Notes: generated by a model not told the origin, from the sequence alone. A stretch of DNA of 48,288 nucleotides from an uncultured Lachnospiraceae bacterium (GCA_946614165.1 CAMOGQ010000006.1:1-48288); one strand, 5' to 3'. Shown: positions 1-9,036, numbered from the stretch's first letter. Numbers and translations are program-made.

Positions 1-60
1 TTGGCTGCTCTTTGCGTCTTATTTAGGTACTTTCAAAAACCGTGAATAGTAACCTTTTAT

Positions 61-178
61 GCCATCCGGCCTTCGGAAATGGCAGACAGAAGCGCAGGGG
101 ATACCGGAAAGAATTTAAAAAAATTTAATGACACTTTTCAGTATTTTCGTATATTATGTTTAGAAAACGCCGGATGGC
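61..178. repeat. 10-bp inverted repeat flanking a promoter-like region
   Basis: GCCATCCGGC at 61-70 is the exact reverse complement of GCCGGATGGC at 169-178. Between them lies a weak sigma-A-like promoter (ATGACA at 128-133, 18-bp spacer, TATTAT at 152-157) that would read into the hydrolase gene at 235. The left arm is also part of a small local hairpin (about 60-86). Only the right arm would be in the transcript. It may be an operator pair or chance; the first 234 bases hold no gene I can support. Confidence 0.35.
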
Positions 179-234
179 CTGCCGCTGGGCAGAAAAAGGC
201 CTTCGTACGGCGCAGGAAGATATAAGGTAAGCAG

Positions 235-1008
235 ATGAAAAAGATCGGAATAATTCTGTTGGCTGCCGCGCTGGCGGCAGGAGCATGGCTCTGGGACCGG
301 GGGGAGGCCTGGCAGAGAGAGAGGGAAGAAGCCGCCGCAAAGGAGATCGAGGAAATGAAAGCCAGGGAAGAGACCGGCCCTTCAAGGCCTGTCCACGAGA
401 TCCACGCCTGGGGCGATTCCATGACCGCCGGATCGGGCAGCGGGGGCAAGTCCTACCCCGATTTCCTGGGAGAGCTGACCGGCATTCCCACTAAGAACTT
501 CGGCATCGGGGGAGAGGACAGCATGGAGATCCTGAAAAGGAGCCTTGCCTACGGCGCTCAGAAAGAGGACGTATTGATCCTGCAGATGGGAGACAACGGC
601 GGCTGGGAGGATCTGGAAGACCTGATCGATCAGTATAAACGTCTGATCCGGGAGGCCAGGTGCGACCGCTATATTATCATGAGCTCCACCGACGATCCGG
701 ACGACTACGACCAGATCTGGGCCTATACGGATGAACCCATCGGCCTGGAGGACACCTGGTACGAGGCCAGGTACCGGGAGGTCTTCGGCGATCATCTCTT
801 CGTCGGAAGGCAGTACGTGATCCGGCACGGGCTGGAGATCAACGACCTGGAGGAGACGGAGGTGGACAGGATCAGGGCCGAAAAGGGAAATATCTCCCTG
901 CAGCTGAGGAACCCCGAGATCGACAACACCCACCTGAACGAGATGGGCTACAGGGCCGTGGCCCAGGGCGTCTATGAGCAGGGAAAGATCCTGGGATACT
1001 GGAAATGA
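235..1008 (+). CDS. Exported SGNH/GDSL-family hydrolase
   Basis: A 257-residue protein of the SGNH esterase/lipase superfamily. An N-terminal hydrophobic segment (about residues 4-20, after Met-Lys-Lys) should act as a signal peptide or membrane anchor; there is no lipobox Cys. A charged, probably helical stretch (about 25-47) links it to the catalytic domain. Block I is present as GDSMTAG, giving the Ser nucleophile; block II has the conserved Gly in GIGG; block III appears as MGDNGG with the Asn of the oxyanion hole; block V is DNTHL, supplying the Asp-His pair. All four SGNH residues are therefore in place and an extracytoplasmic esterase or deacetylase is likely, with unknown substrate. 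The gene stands alone and ends at a strong terminator. Confidence 0.85.
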   Translation: MKKIGIILLAAALAAGAWLWDRGEAWQREREEAAAKEIEEMKAREETGPSRPVHEIHAWGDSMTAGSGSGGKSYPDFLGELTGIPTKNFGIGGEDSMEILKRSLAYGAQKEDVLILQMGDNGGWEDLEDLIDQYKRLIREARCDRYIIMSSTDDPDDYDQIWAYTDEPIGLEDTWYEARYREVFGDHLFVGRQYVIRHGLEINDLEETEVDRIRAEKGNISLQLRNPEIDNTHLNEMGYRAVAQGVYEQGKILGYWK

Positions 1009-1022
1009 TACTGAATACCGGA

Positions 1023-1071
1023 AGACAGCCCGGGAGACCTTTTACGGCGGGTTCCAGGGCTGTCTCTTTTT
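1023..1071 (+). terminator. Rho-independent terminator after the SGNH hydrolase
   Basis: AGACAGCCC (1023-1031) pairs with GGGCTGTCT (1057-1065), followed by a T-run at 1067-1071. It closes the single-gene unit that starts at 235. Confidence 0.8.
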
Positions 1072-1311
1072 ATGCCCGCCCTCTGCCGCGGCGCCGCAGG
1101 CACGGTCCGGATCCCGGGAGCAGCCGGCGCTCTCCTGATGCCCTGCCCGGTAATGTTTAGAGGCGGCACAGCATCTGCCATACCGGAGATTCACAAAATC
1201 TGTATGGCGTCCCGGGCTTTTTCGTGGTATACCATAGTGCGCAGGATGAGCGGCGGCCTCTTACGGAGGAGTAAGTCCTGCGGAAAAAGCACTGCGCTAA
1301 AAAGGAGAAAC
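1072..1311. other. Intergenic stretch with one hairpin
   Basis: No gene is supported here. GCCATAC (1177-1183) pairs with GTATGGC (1202-1208), with a smaller inner pairing AGAT/ATCT, and is followed shortly by a T-rich stretch. It could be a terminator or attenuator-like structure ahead of the HD gene at 1312. An open frame runs through this stretch into the HD gene, but it has no ribosome site and no family-like sequence. Confidence 0.3.
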
Positions 1312-1761
1312 ATGAACGACAGCAGGGAAATTGACAGTATTATGGAAGAAATCTGCGCGGATCCCCGCGTACAGGAGATGAAACGATACATTCAGCATGG
1401 CAGGGTCACCACCTACGAGCACTGCAAAAGGGTCACGGGGCTCAGCCTGAAGATCGACAGAAGGCTCCACCTTCATTCGGACCTGCCGACCCTGGTCCGG
1501 GGAGCCATGCTGCATGACTTCTATCTTTACGACTGGCACAGCGAAGATAACGGAGAGCACAACTGGCACGGCTACATCCATGCGGAAAGAGCCAGAAAAA
1601 ATGCCGAGAAGTATTTCGGAGCGGACGAAAAGGTCCAGCAGGTCATCTACAGTCATATGTGGCCCCTGAACCTGACCCGGATCCCCGCAAGCCGGGAAGC
1701 CTGGATCGTCTGCCTGGCAGATAAATTTGTGTCTCTGAAGGAGACCTTTCTGGAAAGATAA
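1312..1761 (+). CDS. HD-domain metal-dependent phosphohydrolase family protein
   Basis: A 149-residue HD-superfamily protein. The start is ATG 1312, directly after AAAGGAG; the frame is open further upstream but without a ribosome site. Visible metal-site residues in order are H37, the H68-D69 doublet (MLHDF), further His at about 90 and 115, and D137 (LADKF). Members hydrolyse phosphate esters, often nucleotides or sugar phosphates; nothing here gives the substrate. The Trp- and His-rich middle section (about 75-92) is characteristic of a small uncharacterised HD subfamily in Firmicutes. The gene is single, closed by a terminator. Confidence 0.8.
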   Translation: MNDSREIDSIMEEICADPRVQEMKRYIQHGRVTTYEHCKRVTGLSLKIDRRLHLHSDLPTLVRGAMLHDFYLYDWHSEDNGEHNWHGYIHAERARKNAEKYFGADEKVQQVIYSHMWPLNLTRIPASREAWIVCLADKFVSLKETFLER

Positions 1762-1788
1762 AAAAGAGAAGAAAAGAGATGTGCGCCG

Positions 1789-1832
1789 GCCCGCGGGCAG
1801 GTCCTTTCGGGGACTCTGCCTGCGGGCTTTTC
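1789..1832 (+). terminator. Terminator after the HD gene
   Basis: GCCCGCGGGCAG (1789-1800) pairs with CTGCCTGCGGGC (1816-1827) with one mismatch, followed by TTTTCTT. Confidence 0.75.
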
Positions 1833-1884
1833 TTATGCCAGGCGGGCAGGAAATATTTTTCTGCTGCCGGGGCCGGAAGAGAAA

Positions 1885-1912
1885 GCACACCGCGGCGCCT
1901 GCCGCGGTGTGC
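1885..1912 (-). terminator. Perfect 12-bp hairpin, terminator for the minus-strand L,D-transpeptidase gene
   Basis: GCACACCGCGGC (1885-1896) and GCCGCGGTGTGC (1901-1912) form a perfect stem with a 4-nt loop. Read on the minus strand it is followed by TTTCTCTT, which fits termination of the gene ending at 1947. Confidence 0.75.
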
Positions 1913-1946
1913 TTATAAAAGGACTGTTTCGTAGCTGAAAAGGATA

Positions 1947-2771
1947 TTATTTACCGGCAGGTCTTTCCTGAGGCCAGGTGCTGGAGGGCCAGGACTCTCC
2001 GCCGGCAAGGGTCTCGTAGGTCTCGATCACTACGACCGTTTCCTCGGTGACATGCTGCATCACATATTTCATGTACTCTTCGGGGATGGCCACGCAGCCG
2101 GCGGTAAAGGGCCTTGCGGGGCCGAAGCAGTGCAGGAAGAGTCCGGATCCCAGACCGGGGACACATTCCTCGTTATAGCTGATGTTCAGGCAGTACTGAT
2201 AGTGGTAGGGGTAGTCCATGATGTGCTCCGAGACATCCTCGCTGACGTCCACATCGGGATACTCTTTGGTACTGATCAGTTCATTATAGTGGCCGCCGTC
2301 GTTACAGTCTCCCGACCAGTAGTAATCATCATCCACCTTGACATAGGGGATGGCGCAGCCGGGGTCGTCCGCAATACCGAAGGCCCTGTTGAAATGGTAG
2401 ACGCCCTGGGGAGTCTTGCCGTCGCCTTCCTTGGTCTTGCCGATCCCGCTTCTGCCCAGAACGCCGGGGGTGGTCATGACCATGTGCCAGGAGCCGTCGT
2501 CTTTCTTTTCATGCAGGGAAACCCAGCAGCCGACAGATTCCTGTCCGTAAGCCGCCACAATAAGGACCTGATCTGCGTCCTGAACGGCCTCCAGATTCCC
2601 CACCCACTCGGGAGAATCTACGTCAATTCCGGGATAGCCGCTTTCGGCTTCCTGAGGGGCTTCCTGTGCGGCCTCCTGCGGGGCTTCCTGCTTCTGGGGC
2701 TGTCCGCCGCATCCGCTCAGGGAAAAGAGAAGGATCAGCCCTGCCAGGGCAGCTGCAATCATTTTTTTCAT
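1947..2771 (-). CDS. L,D-transpeptidase (YkuD) domain lipoprotein
   Basis: A predicted lipoprotein of about 274 residues carrying a YkuD catalytic domain. Positively charged N-terminus, hydrophobic stretch and lipobox LSGC indicate lipid anchoring; a Gln/Glu/Ala-rich linker with repeated EAPQEA-like units follows. The YkuD signature is near the C-terminus: His-Cys-Phe-Gly, then Thr-Ala-Gly-Cys-Val, i.e. the HxxG...GC arrangement with the catalytic Cys. Such enzymes make 3-3 cross-links in peptidoglycan or act as murein-modifying enzymes outside the cell. I prefer ATG at 2771 to ATG at 2777, because AAGGAGG (2786-2780) lies only 2 nt from the first but 8 nt from the second. A strong promoter lies at 2824-2852. 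Confidence 0.9.
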   Translation of the reverse strand: MKKMIAAALAGLILLFSLSGCGGQPQKQEAPQEAAQEAPQEAESGYPGIDVDSPEWVGNLEAVQDADQVLIVAAYGQESVGCWVSLHEKKDDGSWHMVMTTPGVLGRSGIGKTKEGDGKTPQGVYHFNRAFGIADDPGCAIPYVKVDDDYYWSGDCNDGGHYNELISTKEYPDVDVSEDVSEHIMDYPYHYQYCLNISYNEECVPGLGSGLFLHCFGPARPFTAGCVAIPEEYMKYVMQHVTEETVVVIETYETLAGGESWPSSTWPQERPAGK

Positions 2772-2823
2772 ACTCATATCCTCCTTGATCTGCCGCGGGA
2801 CATACTTCCCATCTTCTTAATAA

Positions 2824-2852
2824 AGTATACAGCGGAAGCAGGATTGCGTCAA
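2824..2852 (-). promoter_or_regulatory. Sigma-A-type promoter for the L,D-transpeptidase gene
   Basis: On the minus strand TTGACG (2852-2847), a 17-bp spacer and TATACT (2829-2824). This is close to consensus and correctly placed upstream of the start at 2771. Confidence 0.75.
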
Positions 2853-3000
2853 TTTAAGAGAAAAATATCGCTTTCATACATGTTCCTGTTTCTTTCCTGT
2901 TTTCTGCATGAGAAAGAGCCTGAGAATCATGTATAATATTGGAAAGCTTTCTGATACGGGAACAGCATTCGGGATGATATGCAGCAGGAAGGAGAAAAAC

Positions 3001-5385
3001 ATGCAGGATTACGAACGAAAACATCTGCGTACGCTTCGCAGGAGCCTGGCGGAGTGCACGGTTCTTTTAAAGAAAGACGGAAGCTTCCCTCTGGAGGGGC
3101 CCTGCAGTCTGGCCCTCTACGGCAGCGGGGCCAGACATACGGTAAAGGGCGGCACCGGATCGGGTGAGGTCAATTCCCGCTTCTTCATTACGGCTGAGAG
3201 GGGACTTGAGAAGACAGGATTTAATTTAACCACAAAGAAATGGCTGGACGCCTATGACCGTGTCAGGGTAAAGGCAAAGGAAGATTTCCTGAAGGAGATC
3301 CGCCAAAGGGCCAGAAAGAACCATACCGCGACGATCCTCGAGGGGATGGGAGCCGTCATGCCGGAGCCCGAATACGACCTTCCCCTGGAGGGAGAGGGAG
3401 ATGCGGCCGTCTATGTCCTTTCCAGGATCTCGGGAGAGGGAAACGACAGACAGGCCGTAAAGGGAGACATCCTTCTGACCGACACGGAGGTGCGGGATAT
3501 CCTTGCCCTCAATGAGAAATTTGACCGTTTTATGCTGGTCCTCAACGTGGGCGGGCCGGTGGATCTGACCCCCGTGGCGGAAGTGGGAAACATCCTTCTC
3601 CTTTCCCAGCTGGGAGTGGAGACGGGCCGGACCCTTGCAGAGATCCTTCTGGGAAAAAGGTACCCCTCCGGAAAGCTGACCACCACCTGGGCGGCCTGGG
3701 AGGACTACCCGCAGATAGGCGATTTCGGGGATCCCGATAATACCAGATACAGGGAAGGCGTCTATGTGGGCTACCGCTATTTTGATACGGTTGGAAAGAA
3801 GCCCCTTTTCCCCTTCGGCTTCGGCCTTGGCTACACGGATTTTGAGACAGAGGTCCTGAAAGCGGGAGAGGATTACGTCCAGATACGGGTAAAGAATATT
3901 GGAGCCTTCCCCGGAAAGGAGACCCTGCAGATCTTTGCGGCGCCCCCCGGAGAAGGGCTGGATAAGCCGTTCCGGTCTCTGATCGCCTTCCAGAAGACCG
4001 GAGAGATTGGGCCTGGAGAAGAGGAGACCCTGGGGATCCACTATTCCCTGAAGGACGCCGCCTCCTACGACGAGGAGGCCTCTGCCTGGATCCTGGACCG
4101 GGGAGACTATCAGATCATGCTGGGAGATGAGACTTTCCTGACCCTCCGCCTGGGAGAGAAGGTCACGGTCCGCACCTGCAATAAAGCCTTCGGAAAGCCT
4201 GGATTTAAAGAATGGGTGCCGGAAAAGAGGCAGGAGGCGGAGGGCTGCGGAAGAGCCCTTGCGGCCTACCCCGGAAAGCTTGCGGATACGGAAGTCTGTA
4301 AGGCTCCCGTTCCAGAGATCCTTCCCGAGATCCGGGCTCTTACAGACGAAGAATTGGCCGGCCTTGCCGTGGGATACTTTGCCCCGGGAGGCGGCATAGC
4401 CAGCGTGATCGGGTCTGCCGCGGCCACCGTCGCCGGTGCGGCCGGAGAGACCAGCAGGGCATTCCCCGGAGGAAAGGGCCTTGTCATGGCGGACGGTCCT
4501 GCGGGCCTGCGCCTTGCTAAAGACTATTTCCTGGATAAAGACGGGGCCAGATCCCTTGGCTCCTCCATGCCCGAGACCATGGCGGACCTCCTTCCCGGGC
4601 CGGTCAGGCTCTTTATGAAACTGACAGCGTCAAAGCCTCCCAGGGGGTCCAGGGTCCGCCACCAGTACTGCACGGCCATCCCCATCGGAACGGCCCTTGC
4701 CCAGTCCTGGAACACGGACTTTGCCCGCGCCTGCGGCGATATCGTGGGTGAAGAAATGGAGCGGTTCGGCGTCCATCTCTGGCTGGCTCCCGGCATGAAC
4801 ATCCACAGATCCATCCGCTGCGGCCGGAACTTCGAGTACTTTTCGGAGGATCCCCTGGTGACAGGCTCCTTTGCCGCCGCCATAACAGAGGGCGTGCAGA
4901 GCCATCCCGGATGCGGGGTGACCATCAAGCACTTCGCGGCCAACAGCCAGGAGACCAACCGCTACAATTCCAACAGCATGGTCTCTGAAAGGGCCCTCAG
5001 GGAGATCTACTTAAAGGGATTTGAGATCGCAGTGAAGAAGGCTTCGCCCCATGCCGTCATGACCTCCTACAATCTCCTGAACGGGATCCATACCTCGGAA
5101 AGAAAGGACCTGACGGAGGATGTGCTCAGAGGAGAGTGGGGCTTTAAGGGGATCGTCATGACAGACTGGGTCATAGGCGGCGCTTTCAATAAAAACGCCG
5201 TCTATCCGGCCCCGGAGGCCTGGAAGGTGGCCGCAGCGGGAGGAGACCTTTTCATGCCCGGATCCCAGGCGGACCTGGCCAATGTACAAAAGGCCCTGGA
5301 GGATGGCTCCGTTGACAGGTCTGTCCTCGAAAAGAACGCGTCCCGGGTCCTTGCCATGATCCGCACTCTGAACGGACAGGTATAA
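3001..5385 (+). CDS. Glycoside hydrolase family 3 (beta-glucosidase-like), exchanged domain order
   Basis: A 794-residue GH3 enzyme, probably releasing glucose or another sugar from beta-linked oligosaccharides. The start is ATG 3001 after AGGAAGGAG. Domain order is inverted relative to most GH3 enzymes: the GH3 C-type sandwich comes first (GG.GSGEVNSR at about 50-60), then a fibronectin-III-like segment (about 255-385, beginning near the YVGYRYFD motif), and last the (beta/alpha)8 GH3 N domain. In that barrel DGPAGLR (D498), the KHFAANSQE motif (K643-H644) and the nucleophile D722 in VMTDW are all visible. No signal peptide is seen, so it probably acts on imported sugars in the cytoplasm. 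The HD gene at 5397 follows after 11 nt. Confidence 0.92.
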   Translation: MQDYERKHLRTLRRSLAECTVLLKKDGSFPLEGPCSLALYGSGARHTVKGGTGSGEVNSRFFITAERGLEKTGFNLTTKKWLDAYDRVRVKAKEDFLKEIRQRARKNHTATILEGMGAVMPEPEYDLPLEGEGDAAVYVLSRISGEGNDRQAVKGDILLTDTEVRDILALNEKFDRFMLVLNVGGPVDLTPVAEVGNILLLSQLGVETGRTLAEILLGKRYPSGKLTTTWAAWEDYPQIGDFGDPDNTRYREGVYVGYRYFDTVGKKPLFPFGFGLGYTDFETEVLKAGEDYVQIRVKNIGAFPGKETLQIFAAPPGEGLDKPFRSLIAFQKTGEIGPGEEETLGIHYSLKDAASYDEEASAWILDRGDYQIMLGDETFLTLRLGEKVTVRTCNKAFGKPGFKEWVPEKRQEAEGCGRALAAYPGKLADTEVCKAPVPEILPEIRALTDEELAGLAVGYFAPGGGIASVIGSAAATVAGAAGETSRAFPGGKGLVMADGPAGLRLAKDYFLDKDGARSLGSSMPETMADLLPGPVRLFMKLTASKPPRGSRVRHQYCTAIPIGTALAQSWNTDFARACGDIVGEEMERFGVHLWLAPGMNIHRSIRCGRNFEYFSEDPLVTGSFAAAITEGVQSHPGCGVTIKHFAANSQETNRYNSNSMVSERALREIYLKGFEIAVKKASPHAVMTSYNLLNGIHTSERKDLTEDVLRGEWGFKGIVMTDWVIGGAFNKNAVYPAPEAWKVAAAGGDLFMPGSQADLANVQKALEDGSVDRSVLEKNASRVLAMIRTLNGQV

Positions 5386-5396
5386 GGAAAGAATGT

Positions 5397-5984
5397 ATGT
5401 GCGAAGATGACAGGAAGCTGATCGAAGAAGCAAAAGCCTATGCCATGGCTCTTTTTGAGAGGGCCGGCGGCAGCCATGACTCCGGCCACACCCTCAGAGT
5501 CTTTGAAAATGCCATGAGGATCGCGGAGGGGGAGCCTTCCTGCGACCGGATCCTGATTGCCCTTGCGGCCCTTCTCCACGATGCGGACGACCATAAGCTT
5601 TTTGCCACAAGGAATCAGGCCAACGCCAGAGCTTTTCTTGAGGCCCATCACGTGCCTCCGGAAAGGACAGATAGGATCTGCAGGGACATCGCCTCTGTAT
5701 CCTTCAGCAGGAACCGGGGAAGAAAGCCGGAGACCCTGGAGGGAAAGATCGTGCAGGATGCGGACCGCCTGGACGCCCTGGGAGCCGTGGGGATCGCCAG
5801 GGCCTTTGCCTACGGGGGAGAAAAGGGCAGGCCCCTCAGAGACTCCGTATCCCATTTCCATGAAAAGCTCCTGCTTTTAAAGGGCGAAATGAACACGGAG
5901 GCCGGAAGGGCCATGGCGGAGGACCGCCATGCCTTCCTGCTGGCCTTTCTGAAGGAGCTGGAAGAAGAGACAGGAGGCCTGTAA
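5397..5984 (+). CDS. HD-domain phosphohydrolase (YedJ-like)
   Basis: A 195-residue HD hydrolase. Metal-binding residues appear in the canonical order: H31 in the SHDSGHT segment, H61-D62 (LLHDADDH) and a late Asp in QDADRLDALG, which is the typical QDADRLDA block of YedJ-type HD proteins. These act as metal-dependent phosphatases on small, still poorly defined substrates. The gene lies 11 nt after the GH3 gene and is preceded by AAGGAAAG, so it is probably co-transcribed with it. Length and composition match the family; no membrane segment. Confidence 0.85.
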   Translation: MCEDDRKLIEEAKAYAMALFERAGGSHDSGHTLRVFENAMRIAEGEPSCDRILIALAALLHDADDHKLFATRNQANARAFLEAHHVPPERTDRICRDIASVSFSRNRGRKPETLEGKIVQDADRLDALGAVGIARAFAYGGEKGRPLRDSVSHFHEKLLLLKGEMNTEAGRAMAEDRHAFLLAFLKELEEETGGL

Positions 5985-6088
5985 CAGACAGGGCCTATGT
6001 GTAAATGGTATTTCCGCCGCCGGATGATACAATGGAGACAGCCGCAGTGCATGCGGAAGAGTCACATCTGAAGTTTCAGGAGGTACAT

Positions 6089-6613
6089 ATGAAACAGGAA
6101 GCACTGGAAGTATTAAAGAACCGGAGAGCCATCCGGCAGTTCAAAAAGGACCAGATCACGAAGGAAGAGCTTGCAGCCGTGCTGGAAGCCGGCACTTTCG
6201 CGCCCACAGGGGCAGGCACCCAGGGCGTTCAGATCGTGGCCGTGCAGACCCCCGCTTATCTGGAGAGGGTAAAGGCGCTCAACGCTCAGATCCTGGGAAA
6301 GCCCGGCATGGATCCCTACTACGGGGCCCCCACGGTCGTCCTGGTCTTTGAGACCGAGAAATGCTACACCCACACCCTGGACGGGGCCGCTGTCTGCACA
6401 AACATGGTCAACGCAGCCTACGCCGCGGGCCTTGGCTCCTGCTGGATCCACCGCTGCAAAGAGATGTTTGAGACTCCGGAAGGAAAAGAACTCCTGAAAG
6501 AGTGGGGCCTTCCGGAAAATCTGACCGGCGTCTCTTCCCTGGCCCTCGGCTATGCGGACTGCCCGCAGCCCCAGGCTGCCCCCAGAAGAGAGGGCTACGT
6601 CCTGATCGTCTGA
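6089..6613 (+). CDS. FMN-dependent nitroreductase family protein
   Basis: A 174-residue single-domain nitroreductase-family flavoprotein. The start is ATG 6089, 6 nt after AGGAGG; the frame is open upstream but without support. The N-terminal RRAIRQF segment is the usual FMN-phosphate-contacting motif (NRRAIRxF), and the stretch around SCWIHRC plus the C-terminal SSLALGYAD block (GYAxxxP type) match the family fold. Such enzymes use NAD(P)H to reduce nitro groups, quinones or enones in the cytoplasm. It is a single-gene unit closed by a terminator. The physiological substrate cannot be told from sequence. Confidence 0.9.
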   Translation: MKQEALEVLKNRRAIRQFKKDQITKEELAAVLEAGTFAPTGAGTQGVQIVAVQTPAYLERVKALNAQILGKPGMDPYYGAPTVVLVFETEKCYTHTLDGAAVCTNMVNAAYAAGLGSCWIHRCKEMFETPEGKELLKEWGLPENLTGVSSLALGYADCPQPQAAPRREGYVLIV

Positions 6614-6625
6614 TGTCCTTTTTCC

Positions 6626-6665
6626 GGCCTCATGCGGGATGCCCTGCATGAGGCCCTTCTTTTCC
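6626..6665 (+). terminator. Terminator after the nitroreductase gene
   Basis: GGCCTCATGC (6626-6635) pairs with GCATGAGGCC (6646-6655), followed by CTTCTTTT. Confidence 0.8.
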
Positions 6666-6678
6666 CGGAGGACTTCCT

Positions 6679-7212
6679 ATGAATACCTTTTTTGACAGTC
6701 CGGGACTTCGGAGGATGGACGAGGGCCTCATGCTCTTTGTCCAGGACCGGTGCAGGAACCGGATCTCCAATCCTCTCATGATCCTGATGACCCATCTGGG
6801 AGGCGGCGTCATCTGGTGCTGCCAGGCGGGCTATTACTGCTTCTTTAAGGCCAGCCGGCCCCTGGGGATCTGCTGCTATGTTTCTTCTCTTGCGGCCTGG
6901 CTGATCTCTTCCCAGCTCTTAAAGCGGCTTTTCGGAAGGCCCAGGGTCTACGCCACCATGGAGCAGGTGGTCCCCCTGGTAAGGCGGCCCCAGGACCTGG
7001 CTTTTCCCTCTGCCCATGCGGCGGACGCCTTTTCCGTGGCGATACTGATCCTTCTGGAAAGGCCGGGAAAGGAAGGGGCCATCGCCATGATCCTGGCTTT
7101 GCTTACGGCCTATTCCAGGATCCATGTGGGAGTCCACTACCTGACAGACGTAATTGGAGGAGGGATCTTCGGCACCTTCTGCGCCCTGGTTACCAGGGCC
7201 CTGCTTCTATAG
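6679..7212 (+). CDS. PAP2-family membrane phosphatase
   Basis: A 177-residue integral membrane phosphatase. The three PAP2 motifs are visible: K82 through R87-P88 (KRLFGRP), PSAH at 110-113 (usually PSGH, here Ala for Gly), and SR-x5-H-x3-D at 146-157. Hydrophobic segments alternate with these motifs, giving about five membrane helices with the active site on the outer face. Family members dephosphorylate undecaprenyl pyrophosphate, phosphatidic acid or phosphatidylglycerol phosphate. The GGAGG before the start overlaps the region just after the previous terminator. The gene is followed after 30 nt by manA. Confidence 0.88.
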   Translation: MNTFFDSPGLRRMDEGLMLFVQDRCRNRISNPLMILMTHLGGGVIWCCQAGYYCFFKASRPLGICCYVSSLAAWLISSQLLKRLFGRPRVYATMEQVVPLVRRPQDLAFPSAHAADAFSVAILILLERPGKEGAIAMILALLTAYSRIHVGVHYLTDVIGGGIFGTFCALVTRALLL

Positions 7213-7242
7213 TGATCCTCCAGGGAGGCAAAGGAGTTTTTT

Positions 7243-9036
7243 ATGGCAGGCTATGACAGATACCCGTCAAAAAAGATGGAGAATACCGGAGGATCGGTCT
7301 TTCAGGGGGAAGCTTCCATTCCGGAAAGGCTGAAGGAAGAGATGACAGGGGACTGCCGGATCCTGGTCCTGGAGACTTATCCCGGCGTCTCGGAAGAGGA
7401 GATCATGAAGCTTGTCCGGGGCCTTGCCCCGGACCGGGTCTTCTCCGCTTCGGATATGCTTATGGACCGGGAAAGGCTGCAGCCCCTTCTGGATAAGATC
7501 CTTACGGATGACAGGGTCTTCGGCAGAATGTACCGGGGAGGACTTTCTGACTTTGCGGACCCTGAAAAGAAAAAGGCTCTGGAAGAAAAGATCCGTTCTA
7601 CCCGGGGCAGGACAGTGGTCTGGGGATTCGGAGCCAGTCTTCTCTGCGCTGACCTGCTCCGGGAAAAAAGGGGAGGCGGAGACGGGAAGAAGAAGGCCCT
7701 TCTTGTATACTGTGACATCACAAGATGGGAGATACAGCTGCGCTTCCGCTCCGGCATGTCCAGCGCCCTTACAGAGAATCCGGGGGAGGATATCCTTAAA
7801 AAATACAAGCAGGGATACTTTCTGGAGTGGCGCCTTGCCGACAGGATCAAGGAAAAATGCCTGAAAGAAATGGACTGTTACATGGACTGCACCAGGGACG
7901 GGGACTTTGTCATGATCACGGCAGGCCTCTTTGACAGACTTCTGGACAAAGAGGTATCCGGTCCCTTCCGCCTGGTCCCTTATTTCGATCCCGGGGTCTG
8001 GGGCGGCCAGTGGATGAAGAAGGTCTGCGGCCTGGACCCGTCCGCTCCCAACTATGCCTGGAGCTTCGACGGAGTCCCGGAGGAGAACAGCCTCCTCTTT
8101 GACCTGGAGGGGACTATGCTGGAGATGCCGGCCATGAACCTGACCCTGATGCGGCCGGAGCAGCTTCTGGGAAAGAGGGTCTTTGATATCTACGGGGCCG
8201 AGTTCCCCATCCGCTTCGACTTCCTGGATACCATGGGAGGGGAGAATCTGTCCCTCCAGGTCCATCCCACCGGGGAGTATATTGCCTCTGAATTCGGCAT
8301 GGCCTATACCCAGGACGAGTCCTACTACATCCTGGACGCCGGGGAGGGAGCCTGCGTCTACCTGGGCCTTAAGGAAGACGCGGACAAGGAGGAGATGTTC
8401 CGCGCTCTCAGGCGGGCGCAGGCCGGAGAGGAAATCTTCGATGCGGAAAAGTATGTCAATAAGATCCCGGCCGCAAAGCACGACCATTTCCTCATTCCCG
8501 CCGGCACCGTCCACTGCTCGGGGAAGAACGCCATGGTGCTGGAAATCAGCGCCACCCCCTTTATCTTTACCTTCAAGCTCTGGGACTGGGGGAGGCTGGG
8601 AATGGACGGAAAGCCCAGGCCCATCAACATTGAGAGGGGAGAGAAGGTCCTTAAGGAGAGGCGGACAGACTGGGTCATGGAAAACCTGGTGAACCGGACA
8701 AAAGTCCTCAGGAAGGAGAAGGGATTTACCGAAGAGCATACGGGCCTTCACCAGCTGGAGCCCATAGAGACCAGGCGGCTTTTTATTGAGAAGGGAGCTA
8801 AGGTCAGGGTCTCATGCCACGGCAGCGTCAATATGCTGAATCTGGTGGAAGGAGACGCCTGCCTTATTGAGAGCATAGGCGGAAGTTTTCCTACTTTTGA
8901 AGTGCACTACGCCGAGACCTTTATCGTGCCGGCCTGCGCAGGGGAATTCCTGCTTCGGGCAGAGAAAGGCCCTGTCATTCTCATGCAGGCCTTTGTACGC
9001 TGGAATAGTGATCGAAGACTGGTGTATGAAACATGA
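7243..9036 (+). CDS. manA: Class I mannose-6-phosphate isomerase with an extra N-terminal domain
   Basis: A 597-residue protein. Roughly residues 245-597 form a cupin-type phosphomannose isomerase that interconverts mannose 6-phosphate and fructose 6-phosphate using a divalent metal. Metal-site elements are seen around LQVHPT (Q339, H341) and GTVHCSG (H424), with the VPYFDPGVWGGQW opening typical of the family. Residues 1-240 are a separate domain ending in EWR/ADR-like charged helices; it resembles a nucleotide-kinase-like fold in character but I see no Walker A loop. Such long forms are about twice the size of the minimal firmicute ManA. The start is ATG 7243 after AAAGGAG. It may be co-transcribed with the PAP2 gene. 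Confidence 0.88.
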   Translation: MAGYDRYPSKKMENTGGSVFQGEASIPERLKEEMTGDCRILVLETYPGVSEEEIMKLVRGLAPDRVFSASDMLMDRERLQPLLDKILTDDRVFGRMYRGGLSDFADPEKKKALEEKIRSTRGRTVVWGFGASLLCADLLREKRGGGDGKKKALLVYCDITRWEIQLRFRSGMSSALTENPGEDILKKYKQGYFLEWRLADRIKEKCLKEMDCYMDCTRDGDFVMITAGLFDRLLDKEVSGPFRLVPYFDPGVWGGQWMKKVCGLDPSAPNYAWSFDGVPEENSLLFDLEGTMLEMPAMNLTLMRPEQLLGKRVFDIYGAEFPIRFDFLDTMGGENLSLQVHPTGEYIASEFGMAYTQDESYYILDAGEGACVYLGLKEDADKEEMFRALRRAQAGEEIFDAEKYVNKIPAAKHDHFLIPAGTVHCSGKNAMVLEISATPFIFTFKLWDWGRLGMDGKPRPINIERGEKVLKERRTDWVMENLVNRTKVLRKEKGFTEEHTGLHQLEPIETRRLFIEKGAKVRVSCHGSVNMLNLVEGDACLIESIGGSFPTFEVHYAETFIVPACAGEFLLRAEKGPVILMQAFVRWNSDRRLVYET

